A stretch of DNA of 64,000 bases from NCBI RefSeq assembly GCF_003797145.1, contig NZ_RKMG01000007.1, positions 23,269 to 87,268 on the forward strand. The letters run 5' to 3'. Shown one piece after another: positions 1-8,783 of the stretch. The notes below the pieces were generated by a model, which saw only the letters and a program-made list of their open reading frames with translations, did no database searches and was not told the DNA's origin. The DNA is from Aerococcus agrisoli. Lineage in GTDB: Bacteria > Bacillota > Bacilli > Lactobacillales > Aerococcaceae. Position numbers and translations under genes: made by a program. The first letter of the stretch is position 1. Every line of letters starts with the position of its first letter.

Positions 1-764
1 GAGTCAGCAGTCTTAGGTTCACCTGGACGTAGACGTTCGTAAACTTCTTTCAAAGCTTCTTCTGTACGAGAATCAGATAAGTCTTTGTGGACATCTTTTT
101 CTAACGTTAATTCTAATGTTTCACTTTCACCAAAGATTTCGCGGATTTGATCATCAGAAGCGAAACCTAAAGCACGCATCAATACTGACATAGGTACTTT
201 ACGCGTACGGTCAATACGAACGTATGAAACGTTTTTGGCATCTGTTTCCATTTCTAACCATGCACCACGGTTAGGGATTACAGTTGTACCAAATGATTGG
301 CGGCCATTTTTGTCTACTTTATCGTGGAAGTAAACACCAGGAGAACGAACTAATTGAGAAACGATAACACGTTCCGCACCGTTGATGATAAAAGTACCAC
401 CATCGGTCATTAGTGGGAAATCACCAAAGAATACTTCTTGGTCCTTGATTTCACCTGTTTCCTTATTCATCAAACGCAATTTAACATAAATTGGTGCTGA
501 ATAGTTGGTATCATGTGCACGAGCTTCAGCTAAGTTGTACTTAGGATCTCTAAAAGTGTAGTCGACAAATTCTAAGGCTAGTTTACCAGCGTGATCTTCA
601 ATAGGAGAAATGTCCGCGAACATTTCTTTCATCCCTTGATCCAAGAACCATTTGTATGAGTCCGTTTGGATTTCAATCAAGTTTGGCAATTCTAGCACTT
701 CATTAATACGTGAGTAACTGCGGCGAACGCGATGTTTACCGAAATTGACATTATGCCCAGTCAT
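1..764 (-). CDS. rpoB: RNA polymerase beta subunit, N-terminal part (cut by window edge)
   Basis: This is the beta subunit of RNA polymerase, which forms much of the catalytic cleft. About 254 N-terminal residues are visible, starting [19 protein letters not shown] and running through the conserved stretches [17 protein letters not shown] and [20 protein letters not shown]. The reading frame has no stop and continues past base 1. The start is the ATG at 764, preceded by a strong GGAGAGGTGG ribosome site. In related genomes rpoB directly follows rplL/rsmC; here about 10.8 kb of other genes lies between, so rpoB uses its own promoter (972-999) and a structured leader of roughly 200 nt. Confidence 0.98.
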   Translation of the reverse strand, partial: MTGHNVNFGKHRVRRSYSRINEVLELPNLIEIQTDSYKWFLDQGMKEMFADISPIEDHAGKLALEFVDYTFRDPKYNLAEARAHDTNYSAPIYVKLRLMNKETGEIKDQEVFFGDFPLMTDGGTFIINGAERVIVSQLVRSPGVYFHDKVDKNGRQSFGTTVIPNRGAWLEMETDAKNVSYVRIDRTRKVPMSVLMRALGFASDDQIREIFGESETLELTLEKDVHKDLSDSRTEEALKEVYERLRPGEPKTAD

Positions 765-965
765 TAAAAGCCACCTCTCCGAAAGTTTAATTCTAAGAAT
801 TTAATGAGATTTCACTAAGAAATTACTCATCAAGGCATTTTTACCCTAAAAATAGGCAAAAAAATAACAAAAGAATAATTGACTTCCGTGTCACTTTCTT
901 TTGTTTTCGCCAAGAAACGCATCCGGACAATATATCGGGCGTTCCAATCCATTTAATAATATACG
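765..965 (-). ncRNA. Structured 5' leader of rpoB
   Basis: The untranslated leader between the rpoB promoter and its start is about 200 nt. It holds two clear hairpins: GAACGC/GCGTTTC (bases 914-945, with an inner CCG/CGG pairing) and ACAAAAGAA/TTCTTTTGT (867-904). The position and order match what is known of the Lacto-rpoB RNA motif, described upstream of rpoB in Lactobacillales. The hairpins are seen directly; the assignment to that family is inference without a covariance search. Confidence 0.5.
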
Positions 966-971
966 GTATTT

Positions 972-999
972 ATTATACGCTCCCTAGATAAAAAGTCAA
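972..999 (-). promoter_or_regulatory. Promoter of rpoB
   Basis: On the minus strand, TTGACT (994-999) and TATAAT (972-977) are separated by 16 bp. This is a near-consensus housekeeping promoter and explains how rpoB is transcribed away from rplKAJL. Confidence 0.75.
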
Positions 1000-1061
1000 G
1001 CATCAATCATCAGCTGTCAAAATAAATCTATTATATAGTAGAAAATTTCATTTTTTCCATG

Positions 1062-1098
1062 AAAAAAGCACTAGAAACCCTTGTTCTAGTGCTTTTTT
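1062..1098. terminator. Bidirectional terminator between SDR gene and rpoB
   Basis: AAGCACTAGAA pairs with TTCTAGTGCTT, with A- and T-runs on both sides, so it can end transcripts from either strand. Its natural client is the SDR gene ending at 1120. Confidence 0.85.
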
Positions 1099-1119
1099 AG
1101 CCTGTATTCTTAAGCTACT

Positions 1120-2010
1120 TTATAGATTGATGTTGATACCACCAGTAACACCGTAGATTTGTCCCGTTACATAACTTGATTCTTTAGCTGCTAAGAAGAC
1201 ATAAACAGGGGCTAACTCTACTGGTTGACCAGCGCGTTCCATAGTAGAATTTTGGCCAAATTCAGGTAGTGCACCCGGTAATTGACCATTATCTAATTGT
1301 AGTGGCGTCCAGATTGGACCTGGTGCCACCCCGTTTACACGGACACCTTTTTTACCAAAATATGAAGCTAGGTTGACGGTCAAACTAGAAACGGCACTGT
1401 TGGTTGCGGCATAATCCATCAAGCTTGTACTTGGATCAAATGATTGCACTGATGTAGTTGTAATAATCGTACTACCTGGCAATAAATATTGCTCGGCGGC
1501 TTTGACCGTTTCAAACATACTGATGACATTCACCTTAAACGTGTCGTTGACTTGCTTCATTGATAAATCTGCGAGCGATGATTGTGCGATTTGTTGTGCA
1601 GCATTTAATACAAGAATATCTAATTGACCGAAAGCCTTAATCGTTTCCTCAACGACTTTGCTCGCTTCCCCGTCATTTCTGAAATCACCCGGAATAGCGA
1701 TAGCTTTGACGCCTTCTTTTTCCAATATGCTGACAACTTCTTGGGCATCGGCTTCTTCACCTGGTAAATAATGAATGGCTACATTGGCCCCTTCTCGACC
1801 ATAGGCAATGGCAGCTGCGCGACCAATACCAGAGTCACCACCTGTGACAAGGGCATTGCGACCTTTTAATTTGCCTGAACCTTGATAAGAAGTTTCACCA
1901 CAGTCAGGAAGTGGTGTCATCTCTTTTTGTAAGGCTGGGCTTTTAGCCTCTTGTTCCGGAAAGTTTTCCTTGGTATACATGTTTCTTGGGTCAATTAAGT
2001 GTTCAGTCAT
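1120..2010 (-). CDS. Short-chain dehydrogenase/reductase, YghA/YhdF-like (general stress type)
   Basis: Probable cytosolic NAD(P)-dependent oxidoreductase of the classical-fold SDR superfamily, 296 aa. The long N-terminal lead (MTEHLIDPRNMYTKENFPEQ…) before the Rossmann domain is typical of the YghA/YhdF/GsiB-neighbour subgroup. The cofactor loop TGGDSGIGR is at about residue 57, followed by NAA (about 135) and the catalytic Ser region TTSVQS. The active-site Tyr is present (DYAATNSAV), but the position four residues on, normally Lys in YxxxK, is Asn. The codon is AAC, so this is not a reading slip. Either the enzyme is inactive or altered, or another Lys substitutes. It has its own promoter and terminator. 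The substrate is unknown. Confidence 0.85.
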   Translation of the reverse strand: MTEHLIDPRNMYTKENFPEQEAKSPALQKEMTPLPDCGETSYQGSGKLKGRNALVTGGDSGIGRAAAIAYGREGANVAIHYLPGEEADAQEVVSILEKEGVKAIAIPGDFRNDGEASKVVEETIKAFGQLDILVLNAAQQIAQSSLADLSMKQVNDTFKVNVISMFETVKAAEQYLLPGSTIITTTSVQSFDPSTSLMDYAATNSAVSSLTVNLASYFGKKGVRVNGVAPGPIWTPLQLDNGQLPGALPEFGQNSTMERAGQPVELAPVYVFLAAKESSYVTGQIYGVTGGININL

Positions 2011-2076
2011 GATAATCCTCCTATAAGCTTAGTTGGCATCTTGCTTCTTCCTTATGTAATATCCACTACAATTTAT

Positions 2077-2105
2077 AGTATAAGTTATATAAGTGTATCC
2101 TTCAA
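2077..2105 (-). promoter_or_regulatory. Promoter of SDR gene
   Basis: TTGAAG (2100-2105) and TATACT (2077-2082) on the minus strand are 17 bp apart. The start codon is about 65 bp downstream with a GGAGG ribosome site. Confidence 0.6.
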
Positions 2106-2125
2106 GCATTCCGCTCTGACATAGA

Positions 2126-2172
2126 CAAAAAAGCGATGTAAGACACTGCTAAACGCAAGCCTCACATCACTT
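2126..2172 (-). terminator. Terminator of opuA operon
   Basis: AAGTGATGTGAG pairs with CTTACATCGCTT and is followed by a T-run on the minus strand, 14 bp after the opuAC stop. Confidence 0.75.
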
Positions 2173-2185
2173 TCTTCTATATATT

Positions 2186-3076
2186 TTATTTACCTAACCA
2201 TTCATCCACAGTATCTTGGTTGGCTTCCACCCATTTTTCAGCTGCTTCTTTAGGATCTGTACCGGCTTGTACATCAGCCATAACAGATTCCATATCTGCA
2301 ACTTCCCAGTGGAAATTATCTAAAATTTGATTTGCTTCTGGCATATCTTCAGCAAAACCTTGACGTACAAAGGTGTTAATCGTTTCCCCATCACCAAATG
2401 TACCTTCAGGGTCTTCTAGATATTTCAAGTCATATTCTTGGAACATCCAGTGTGGCGACCAGCCTGTGATGACAATTGGTTCTTCATTCGCAATGGCTGT
2501 TCCTAAGGCTGTGGTCATGGCACCAGATGAAGATGTTTGTACTTGCCAATCACTTAAGTTATCGTAATCTTCTACAGCTTGTTCAGCTGCCGCTACAACC
2601 CCAGCACCAGGTTCAATCCCGGTAATGGTTTTGTTGGCTTGGTCGCTTAAATCAGCAATTGAATTGACGTCTTCCATATAGGTTGGCACAACAATCCCTG
2701 TGACCGCACCCTCAAGGTTTGGTCCTAAGTCAGTCATTTGTGCGCCGTATTGTTCCAATTGGCTCTTGTGGGTATTTGGTAACCAAGCACCTACCATAGC
2801 GTCGGCTTCACCTGTTGCTACAGATGACCACATAATGGCGTTATCCAAAGGTGTCAAAGTTACATCATAACCTGCTTGTTCTAAAGCGACAGCAATCACG
2901 TTAGTCGATGCGATTTCTGTATCCCAGGTCACGTATGACAGGTTGACGGTACCCTTACTTTCTCCGTCGCCACCAGCGGTTAGACTGGAATCAAAAGCCC
3001 CTTCTGACCCGAAGGTAAATAGCAGTCCGACGATTGCGGCGATGACAAGTAATGTATTTTTCACTAAATTCTTCAT
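2186..3076 (-). CDS. opuAC: Glycine betaine/proline betaine-binding protein of OpuA transporter
   Basis: Extracytoplasmic substrate-binding protein that captures compatible solutes for the OpuA osmoprotectant importer, 296 aa. An N-terminal hydrophobic helix (residues 8-24) is followed by an OpuAC/ProX-type domain with the family signatures NLSYVTWDTEIASTNV and MVGAWLPNTH and a Trp-rich ligand region (GWSPHWMF). Unlike most Gram-positive binding proteins there is no lipobox Cys: the stretch after the hydrophobic core reads FTFGSEGAFDSS. The protein is therefore probably held by an uncleaved anchor or released by signal peptidase I. It is the last gene of opuAA-opuAB-opuAC and is followed by a terminator. 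Confidence 0.93.
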   Translation of the reverse strand: MKNLVKNTLLVIAAIVGLLFTFGSEGAFDSSLTAGGDGESKGTVNLSYVTWDTEIASTNVIAVALEQAGYDVTLTPLDNAIMWSSVATGEADAMVGAWLPNTHKSQLEQYGAQMTDLGPNLEGAVTGIVVPTYMEDVNSIADLSDQANKTITGIEPGAGVVAAAEQAVEDYDNLSDWQVQTSSSGAMTTALGTAIANEEPIVITGWSPHWMFQEYDLKYLEDPEGTFGDGETINTFVRQGFAEDMPEANQILDNFHWEVADMESVMADVQAGTDPKEAAEKWVEANQDTVDEWLGK

Positions 3077-3097
3077 AAGCTCCTCCTTTCTGGATGT

Positions 3098-3946
3098 TTA
3101 TTTATTGGTAAATCGATTGGTTAAGCGGTCGATTAGGATTGCTAAAACGACAATCGCTAGTCCGGCCACGAAACCTGATCCGACTGATGCGCGTTGTAGG
3201 GCAGTCAGTACTTGACGACCTAGGCCTGGTGCACCAATCATTGATGCAGTCACGACCATTGATAGGGCTAGCATGACGGATTGGTTGATACCGGCCATAA
3301 TGGTTGATTTGGCTAATGGTAATTCAACTTTAAATAGTTTTTGACGTGGCGTTGACCCGAAGGCATCGGCTGCTTCGATTAATTCTTTTGAAATTTGGTT
3401 GATACCAAGTTCGGTAAATCGTACCGTTGGTGGTAAGGCGAAAATAACAGACGCGAAGGCACCTGGCACGATCCCAATACCGAAGAAGGCTACTGCTGGA
3501 ATCAAGTAAACAAAGGCTGGCATTGTTTGCATGAAATCAAGCAAGGGTTTTAGGATATTGTGGACAGTCGTGTTTTTTGCTGACCAAATCCCAAGCGGTA
3601 CCCCAATCAAGATAGAGATGATTGATGATACGAAGACTAGGGTTACGGTATTCATTAATTCGGCCCACAAACCTTGGTTTAAGATATAACCTAAGCCGAC
3701 TAGAGCGAAGGCTGATAGTGATAAACGGCGTTTGCTGGCAAAGTATGCCACGATGGCGATGAATAGAATCATGGCAAACGGTGGTACCAATAGTAATAGG
3801 TTGGTAATCCCGTTCATAAAGGCTGTCCCACCATTTTGGATGATATCGAATAGGCCACTAAATGTGACGGTTACCCAATTTGTTGCACTTTCAACCCAGG
3901 CGGCTACAGGCAATTGCGGGATTGGAAACATGGCTAAATTAAGCAT
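3098..3946 (-). CDS. opuAB: Glycine betaine ABC transporter permease
   Basis: Membrane permease of the OpuA/ProU class, 282 aa, with about six transmembrane segments and the binding-protein-dependent transport inner-membrane signature near EAADAFGSTPRQKLFKVELP (EAA loop), which contacts the ATPase. It overlaps the end of opuAA by 8 bp, indicating translational coupling. An opuAC gene follows 21 bp downstream. In Lactococcus the permease and binding protein are fused; here they are separate genes, as in Bacillus. Confidence 0.95.
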   Translation of the reverse strand: MLNLAMFPIPQLPVAAWVESATNWVTVTFSGLFDIIQNGGTAFMNGITNLLLLVPPFAMILFIAIVAYFASKRRLSLSAFALVGLGYILNQGLWAELMNTVTLVFVSSIISILIGVPLGIWSAKNTTVHNILKPLLDFMQTMPAFVYLIPAVAFFGIGIVPGAFASVIFALPPTVRFTELGINQISKELIEAADAFGSTPRQKLFKVELPLAKSTIMAGINQSVMLALSMVVTASMIGAPGLGRQVLTALQRASVGSGFVAGLAIVVLAILIDRLTNRFTNK

Positions 3947-5216
3947 TTGTTACTTCCTCCTCTGCTGTATGTGTCGCGTTAACTGTTTCTTCATTGTTAT
4001 TGTTGTCTTCATCAGTGTCAGTCGCAAGACTGTTAATCACCATTTTCGAGCTGACCATACCAAGTAAGTGGCCACCTTCGTCAACAACAGAAATTGGCAT
4101 GTTGGCGTTACCCATCACGTCATAAATTTCATTAATTGATGTGTCAGGCGCTACGACTGGTTGGTCGGTACGAATTAATGAAGCCACTGATAATTGTTCT
4201 TGGTTGCGGTTCTTTTTCACATAAGCGGCCACATCGGTACCACGGACATAACCAAGTAATTCGCGTTTGTTGTTGATAACCATCAAGAAAGTATAATCTT
4301 CCTCTTCCATACGGCGTAAGGCCATACGTGCACCTTGGCGTTCAACGTTCAATAAGAATTTTGGTTTTTCCATCGCATGTTCTGCGGTTAAGACTTTGGA
4401 ACGGTCAACGTTTTCGATAAAGCGTTCGACGTAGTCGTTGGCTGGGTTGGTTAGAATTTCTTCACCAGTACCCACTTGTACAACTTCACCGTCTTTCATC
4501 AAGGCGATGCGGTCACCAATACGTAAGGCTTCATCCAAGTCATGGGTAATAAAGACGATGGTTTTATTTAGTTTCTCTTGTAATTCGACCAATTCGTCTT
4601 GCATGTCGCGACGAATCAATGGGTCAAGCGCTGAGAAAGCTTCGTCCATTAATAGAATTTCTGGATCGTTGGCTAAGGCACGTGCCAAACCAACACGTTG
4701 TTGCATCCCACCTGATAATTGGTTAGGATATTGGTCTTTAAAGGTTAATAGACCAGAGTTTTCTAAGGCTTTTTCGGCTGCCTTTTGACGTTCCGCTTTG
4801 CCAACACCTTGAATTTCCAAACCAAATTCTGTGTTCTCAAGAATGGTTTTATGTGGGAATAAGGCGAAGTTTTGGAAAACCATGCTGACTTTCTCTCGAC
4901 GAATTTGACGTAACTTGTCTTTGCTTGTACCAGTTACGGGTTCGCCAAAGATGCTAATTTTACCGGCTGTCGGTTCGATTAAACGGTTGATCATGCGTAG
5001 CATAGTCGATTTCCCTGAACCAGATAGCCCCATGATGACGAATGTTTCACCTTGGTTGATTTCAATATTGGCATTGTGGACACCCACGGTTGCCCCTGTT
5101 TGTTTCACAATTTCTTCTTTTGTCTTACCTGCTTCTAGCATTTTTTTGGCCTTGTCTGTGGCACTACGAGAACCATAAATTTTGGTTAGATTCTCAATTT
5201 TAACTGCTGTAGTCAT
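3939..5216 (-). CDS. opuAA: Glycine betaine ABC transporter ATPase with tandem CBS domains
   Basis: ATP-hydrolysing subunit of OpuA, 425 aa. The Walker A is GLSGSGKST (about residue 63), the signature is QLSGGMQQRVGLARAL, and the Walker B is ILLMDEAFSALDP. Two CBS motifs occupy about residues 280-400. In characterised OpuA systems the CBS pair and an anionic C-terminal tail act as the ionic-strength sensor; here the tail is indeed acidic and Asn-rich (DTDEDNNNNEETVN…). First gene of the operon, transcribed from the promoter at 5290-5318, with a GGAGGAGG ribosome site just upstream of the ATG. Confidence 0.95.
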   Translation of the reverse strand: MTTAVKIENLTKIYGSRSATDKAKKMLEAGKTKEEIVKQTGATVGVHNANIEINQGETFVIMGLSGSGKSTMLRMINRLIEPTAGKISIFGEPVTGTSKDKLRQIRREKVSMVFQNFALFPHKTILENTEFGLEIQGVGKAERQKAAEKALENSGLLTFKDQYPNQLSGGMQQRVGLARALANDPEILLMDEAFSALDPLIRRDMQDELVELQEKLNKTIVFITHDLDEALRIGDRIALMKDGEVVQVGTGEEILTNPANDYVERFIENVDRSKVLTAEHAMEKPKFLLNVERQGARMALRRMEEEDYTFLMVINNKRELLGYVRGTDVAAYVKKNRNQEQLSVASLIRTDQPVVAPDTSINEIYDVMGNANMPISVVDEGGHLLGMVSSKMVINSLATDTDEDNNNNEETVNATHTAEEEVTNA

Positions 5217-5289
5217 CTTCTTCCTCCTCCTATGTTCAAACTTTGTTCAAAACTCGAAAATAATCACCATTTAACCCTAACACATAAAA

Positions 5290-5318
5290 GATATATGATT
5301 CAAATGAACATGGTTCAA
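5290..5318 (-). promoter_or_regulatory. Promoter of opuA with inverted TTGAAC motif
   Basis: TTGAAC (5313-5318) and TATATC (5290-5295) on the minus strand are 17 bp apart. The -35 is part of a small dyad, TTGAACCATGTTCA. Further TTGAAC copies lie downstream in the leader. Which osmoregulator acts here cannot be told. Confidence 0.5.
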
Positions 5319-5403
5319 AAAGGTTGATTTACCGCCATTTTCATGAAAACGAATGAAAATAACAGGTCAGCTGAGGACTATGAGAGTCAAAATGGAAGGG
5401 CTT

Positions 5404-5426
5404 TATTTCACAAACTTTGTGAAATA
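5404..5426. promoter_or_regulatory. Perfect 23-bp palindrome, candidate operator
   Basis: TATTTCACAAA, a central C, then TTTGTGAAATA form a perfect dyad about 85 bp upstream of the opuA -35. It has no T-run and so is not a terminator. It looks like a dimeric repressor or activator site; the polarity (TCACAAA…TTTGTGA) is not the usual Rex or CRP arrangement. The rest of the 5217-5617 gap is AT-rich with no coding signal. Confidence 0.5.
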
Positions 5427-5565
5427 CAAGGATTGTACTATATTTTGTAAGTTTATTGTGTTTGCTGATGATATACGGAGCTATTAAGACGGCGGTCTAT
5501 TTTGGCATATTCACACCTCTTGACTAGAATTTCTCATTAGAAAAAGCAACTAGATTAGACACCAT

Positions 5566-5591
5566 AAAAAAACTAGGACATAACATCCCAG
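5566..5591 (-). terminator. Terminator of the amino-acid ABC operon
   Basis: On the minus strand CTGGGATGTTATGTCCTAG is followed by seven T, 26 bp after the ATPase stop. The stem sequence resembles the ends of the large repeated elements at 36.6 and 39.9 kb. Confidence 0.7.
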
Positions 5592-5617
5592 CTTCTCTTG
5601 ACTACAATATGCAATTT

Positions 5618-6358
5618 TTAATGATATACGGCCGTACGTTTTAAGAAGTTTTTTGTTCTTTCTTCTTGAGTATTGTCGAAGACTTCTTCAGGTGTCCCTT
5701 GTTCGACGATGACCCCGTTTTCCATAAAAATGACGCGATCAGCTACTTCATAAGCGAATTGCATTTCATGGGTCACAATGACTAGTGTTGACCCTTCGTT
5801 AGCAACTTGTTTGATGACACCCAATGTTTCTCCTACCAATTCAGGGTCTAAGGCTGAAGTTGGTTCATCGAATAGGATTACTTCCGGGTTCAAGGCTAGT
5901 GCTCGCGCAATGCCCACCCGTTGTTGTTGACCCCCAGACAACTCATGTGGATAGTGGTCTTCTTTGCCTTCGAGGCCGACTTTGGCTAAAAGGTCGCGTC
6001 CTTTTTCCACTGCAAGTTTCTTAGGTACTTTACGGGCAATAACCAAACCTTCGATGACGTTTTCCAAGGCGGTACGATTTGAAAATAGGGCGTATTGCTG
6101 GAAGACCATGGCAGTTTTCTTGCGGATGTCTAAAATTTCTTTCTTGCTGACTTTTTCAAAATCGACTTCTTTGTCGCCAATACGTAAGGTCCCTTGGTCG
6201 GCGCGTTCTAAAAAGTTTAGGCAGCGGAGGAAGGTCGTTTTCCCTGAACCACTTGGGCCAATAATGACCACCACTTCGCCCTGTTCAATCGTTAAGTCGA
6301 TGCCTTTTAGGATTTCATTTTGATCAAATTTTTTGTGGATATTTTCTACTTGGATCAT
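5618..6358 (-). CDS. Polar amino-acid ABC transporter ATPase (TcyN-like)
   Basis: ATPase of a polar amino-acid importer, 246 aa, normal family length. The Walker A is GPSGSGKTT (residue 34), the signature is [16 protein letters not shown], and the Walker B is [13 protein letters not shown]. Last gene of the T-box operon; its ATG overlaps the permease stop by 4 bp. Together with two permeases and two binding proteins it gives the same subunit set as Bacillus TcyJKLMN, and the flavin reductase and acetyltransferase at the head of the operon resemble the ytmI-tcy sulfur operon. A sulfur-containing amino acid is therefore the favoured substrate, but this is inference from context. Confidence 0.9.
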   Translation of the reverse strand: MIQVENIHKKFDQNEILKGIDLTIEQGEVVVIIGPSGSGKTTFLRCLNFLERADQGTLRIGDKEVDFEKVSKKEILDIRKKTAMVFQQYALFSNRTALENVIEGLVIARKVPKKLAVEKGRDLLAKVGLEGKEDHYPHELSGGQQQRVGIARALALNPEVILFDEPTSALDPELVGETLGVIKQVANEGSTLVIVTHEMQFAYEVADRVIFMENGVIVEQGTPEEVFDNTQEERTKNFLKRTAVYH

Positions 6359-7068
6359 ACGATACTCCCCTTCACAAATTTTCTGGTATGGTTGCGTTCA
6401 AATAGGGCTGAAGCTTGCTCAATCACGATGGATAAGCCCCAATAAATAATGGCTGCGGCAATGTATGATTCTAGGAAAGTATAGCTTGTTGTTGCCGTGA
6501 TTAAGGCGCCATTTAGTACGTCCACCACGGATACCAATGATACTAGCGACGATGCTTTGATTAAGACAATCAGTTGATTACAAATCATCGGTAAGGCGAT
6601 TGGTAACAATTGCGGGAAAACCACGCGGCGAATGGTTTGGAATTGCGTCAAACCGATTGAAGCTGCTGCATCCCATTGGTCTTTGGGAATGGACGTTAGG
6701 GCTCCGCGGAAAATTTCCGACAAACTGATGGTTGCCGTAATGCTTAGGACGAAAATCCCAATATATTCACGATTGAAGTTGCTAAAACGAATGTCCAAGT
6801 TCAAGCTAGTAGCCACTTTATCAAACAAATCTGAAAATAAAAGGTAGGCCACCATCAAGGTCAACACGACAGGTATCCCTTTCCCAACCGTAATGACACC
6901 TGAAAGGAAATTTGCCAGCACGGGCACGCGGTAAAACCGAATTAGCGCGATGATAAAGCCCAGGACAATCCCAATAAATAAAGGAATGAAGGCTAATCTT
7001 AGGGTCACGGGAATATAGGGCACCGCCGCCGTAAAGGCATCAACAATAGCTGAAACATCAATTTGCAT
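6355..7068 (-). CDS. Amino-acid ABC transporter permease (TcyM-like)
   Basis: Integral membrane permease of the HisMQ family, 237 aa, with about five membrane spans. The EAA-loop region is [20 protein letters not shown]. It is one of two permeases in this operon, the other being at 8783-9562, so the importer is probably a heterodimeric channel. It overlaps the ATPase gene by 4 bp and follows the first binding protein by 17 bp. Confidence 0.9.
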   Translation of the reverse strand: MQIDVSAIVDAFTAAVPYIPVTLRLAFIPLFIGIVLGFIIALIRFYRVPVLANFLSGVITVGKGIPVVLTLMVAYLLFSDLFDKVATSLNLDIRFSNFNREYIGIFVLSITATISLSEIFRGALTSIPKDQWDAAASIGLTQFQTIRRVVFPQLLPIALPMICNQLIVLIKASSLVSLVSVVDVLNGALITATTSYTFLESYIAAAIIYWGLSIVIEQASALFERNHTRKFVKGSIV

Positions 7069-7085
7069 ATCACGTACCTACTTTC

Positions 7086-7916
7086 TTATTTGGTATAGTC
7101 ATCTCCTAGGAATTCAATGGACAGGTCTGATAAGGTACCTTCGTCACGCAATTCCTTGATGGCACCATCGACAGCTGTTTGTAATTCTTCATCCCCTTTG
7201 TTGAAGATGTAGAAGATACCGGCTGTTTTCAAGGCTTCATCTGACGCCTGCAAGTTTACATTAAATTGTTCGTTGTATTTGTTCGTATCAAATTTCGTTA
7301 AGATAGCAGCATCGGCTGTCCCATTTTGTAGGCCTTGCACCAATAATTCGCCACTGGCTTCAGAATAGACAATCTCGATTGCATCGTTATTTTCGGCATT
7401 ATAGGTTTCTAAAATGTAGGCCACTTCACTCGCCGGCGCAGCGAATACTTTTTTACCTTGTAGGTCATCTAAACTTTGGTAGACTTGGCCAGTCGACTCG
7501 TCTACCACAATGTGGTGGGCATAGGTATTATAGGCTTCTTCACCGTATAAATATTTCGCCCCACGTTCATCGTTGTAGGCAAAGTTGTGGGCTGCCAATC
7601 GTACTTTACCAGCCGATAATGAAGTCAATACATTTTTAAAGTCCATTGATTCATATTCAAAGTTATATTGGTCCAGTTTTTCATCCACTGCTTTTAAAAC
7701 TTCAATGTCATAACCTTGTAAGTCTTCATTTTTATCTAGATAAACGAAAGGTTGGTAGGCATTTCCTGTCCCAACAATGACCGTTTCCGCATCCGGATTA
7801 GTCGTTGCTGCCGCTTCTTCGGTTGCTTCAGCACTGCCACAAGCTGCTAAAACAGCAGTCGCCGCTAAACTCAATAAACCAAACTTCACAAAACCGCTCT
7901 TCAATAATTTTTTCAT
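7086..7916 (-). CDS. Amino-acid-binding lipoprotein, paralogue 1
   Basis: Extracytoplasmic solute-binding lipoprotein of the polar amino-acid family (SBP_bac_3), 276 aa. The signal peptide ends in the lipobox LAAC (Cys about 26). The mature part carries the family motifs GNAYQPFVYLD, LQGYDIEVLKAVDEKL and FKNVLTSLSAGKV. It is a close tandem paralogue of the gene at 7953-8783: the signal region, the GTGNAYQPFVYLD block and the C-terminal LSDLSIEFLGDDYTK align almost residue for residue, whereas the middle (residues 110-190) differs. The pair likely arose by duplication and may bind different ligands. Confidence 0.9.
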   Translation of the reverse strand: MKKLLKSGFVKFGLLSLAATAVLAACGSAEATEEAAATTNPDAETVIVGTGNAYQPFVYLDKNEDLQGYDIEVLKAVDEKLDQYNFEYESMDFKNVLTSLSAGKVRLAAHNFAYNDERGAKYLYGEEAYNTYAHHIVVDESTGQVYQSLDDLQGKKVFAAPASEVAYILETYNAENNDAIEIVYSEASGELLVQGLQNGTADAAILTKFDTNKYNEQFNVNLQASDEALKTAGIFYIFNKGDEELQTAVDGAIKELRDEGTLSDLSIEFLGDDYTK

Positions 7917-7952
7917 TCCTTTTCCCCCACTCCTTAGGCTTATGTGCCTTGC

Positions 7953-8783
7953 TTACTTGGTATAATCGTTGCCTAGTACTTCAGTCGAAATTTCAGACAA
8001 GGTACCCTCGTCAATCAATTCTTGTAAGGCACCGTCAACGGCTTCTTTCAATTCATCATCACCTTTGTTATACAAGAAGAACGTTTTGGAAACATTAATC
8101 GGTTCTGTTGAAAGCACTATTCCCGCATCAAATTGTTTGTTGTATTTGTCTTGGTCATATTTGGTGATTAACCCAGCATCATAAGTCCCATTTTCTAGGC
8201 CTGACACGAAGATTTCACCCGAACCTTCACCATAGATTATTTCGATTTGTTGGGCCTCATCTGTGTGTGCCGTATTGTATTGTTCTAGTAGGTAGGCTAC
8301 GTTACTCCCTTGAGGTGCATAGACTTTTTTCCCTTGTAAATCGTCTAAAGTAGCAAAATTTTCTTTACCACCACTTGTCACAATAAACAAAGTGTAGTCT
8401 GTATAGCCGACTTCACCATATAGGTATTTGGCAGCACGTTCGTCGTTATATTCATATTGATGGGCCGCCAAATCAACCTTATCCGCTGACAATGACGTCA
8501 GGACATTTTTAAAATCGGTCGCTTCATACTCAAAAGTATATTGATCTAATTTTTCATCGACTGCTTTTAACACTTCGATATCATAGCCTTGCAATTCATT
8601 GTTTTCATCTAAGTAAACGAAAGGTTGGTAGGCATTTCCTGTCCCCACAACAATTGTTTCTGCATCCGGATTATCTGTAGTTGCCGTTTCCTCTGTTGCT
8701 TCAGCCGTTCCGCAAGCTGTTAAAACTGTAACTGCTGCCAAACTCAATACACCAAATTTTGTAAACCATAACGTCTTCTTCAT
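7953..8783 (-). CDS. Amino-acid-binding lipoprotein, paralogue 2
   Basis: Second SBP_bac_3 lipoprotein of the operon, 276 aa, same length as its downstream paralogue. The lipobox is LTAC. The core motifs are GNAYQPFVYLDENNELQGYD and FKNVLTSLSADKVDLAAHQY. Its ATG overlaps the permease stop by one base. Retaining two full-length binding proteins for one channel suggests a broadened substrate range, as with TcyJ and TcyK in Bacillus. Confidence 0.9.
   Translation of the reverse strand: MKKTLWFTKFGVLSLAAVTVLTACGTAEATEETATTDNPDAETIVVGTGNAYQPFVYLDENNELQGYDIEVLKAVDEKLDQYTFEYEATDFKNVLTSLSADKVDLAAHQYEYNDERAAKYLYGEVGYTDYTLFIVTSGGKENFATLDDLQGKKVYAPQGSNVAYLLEQYNTAHTDEAQQIEIIYGEGSGEIFVSGLENGTYDAGLITKYDQDKYNKQFDAGIVLSTEPINVSKTFFLYNKGDDELKEAVDGALQELIDEGTLSEISTEVLGNDYTK

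Noticed and set aside
7379..8098. Plus-strand frames opposite the binding-protein genes
   Set aside because: Shadow frames of well-supported minus-strand genes, without ribosome sites.
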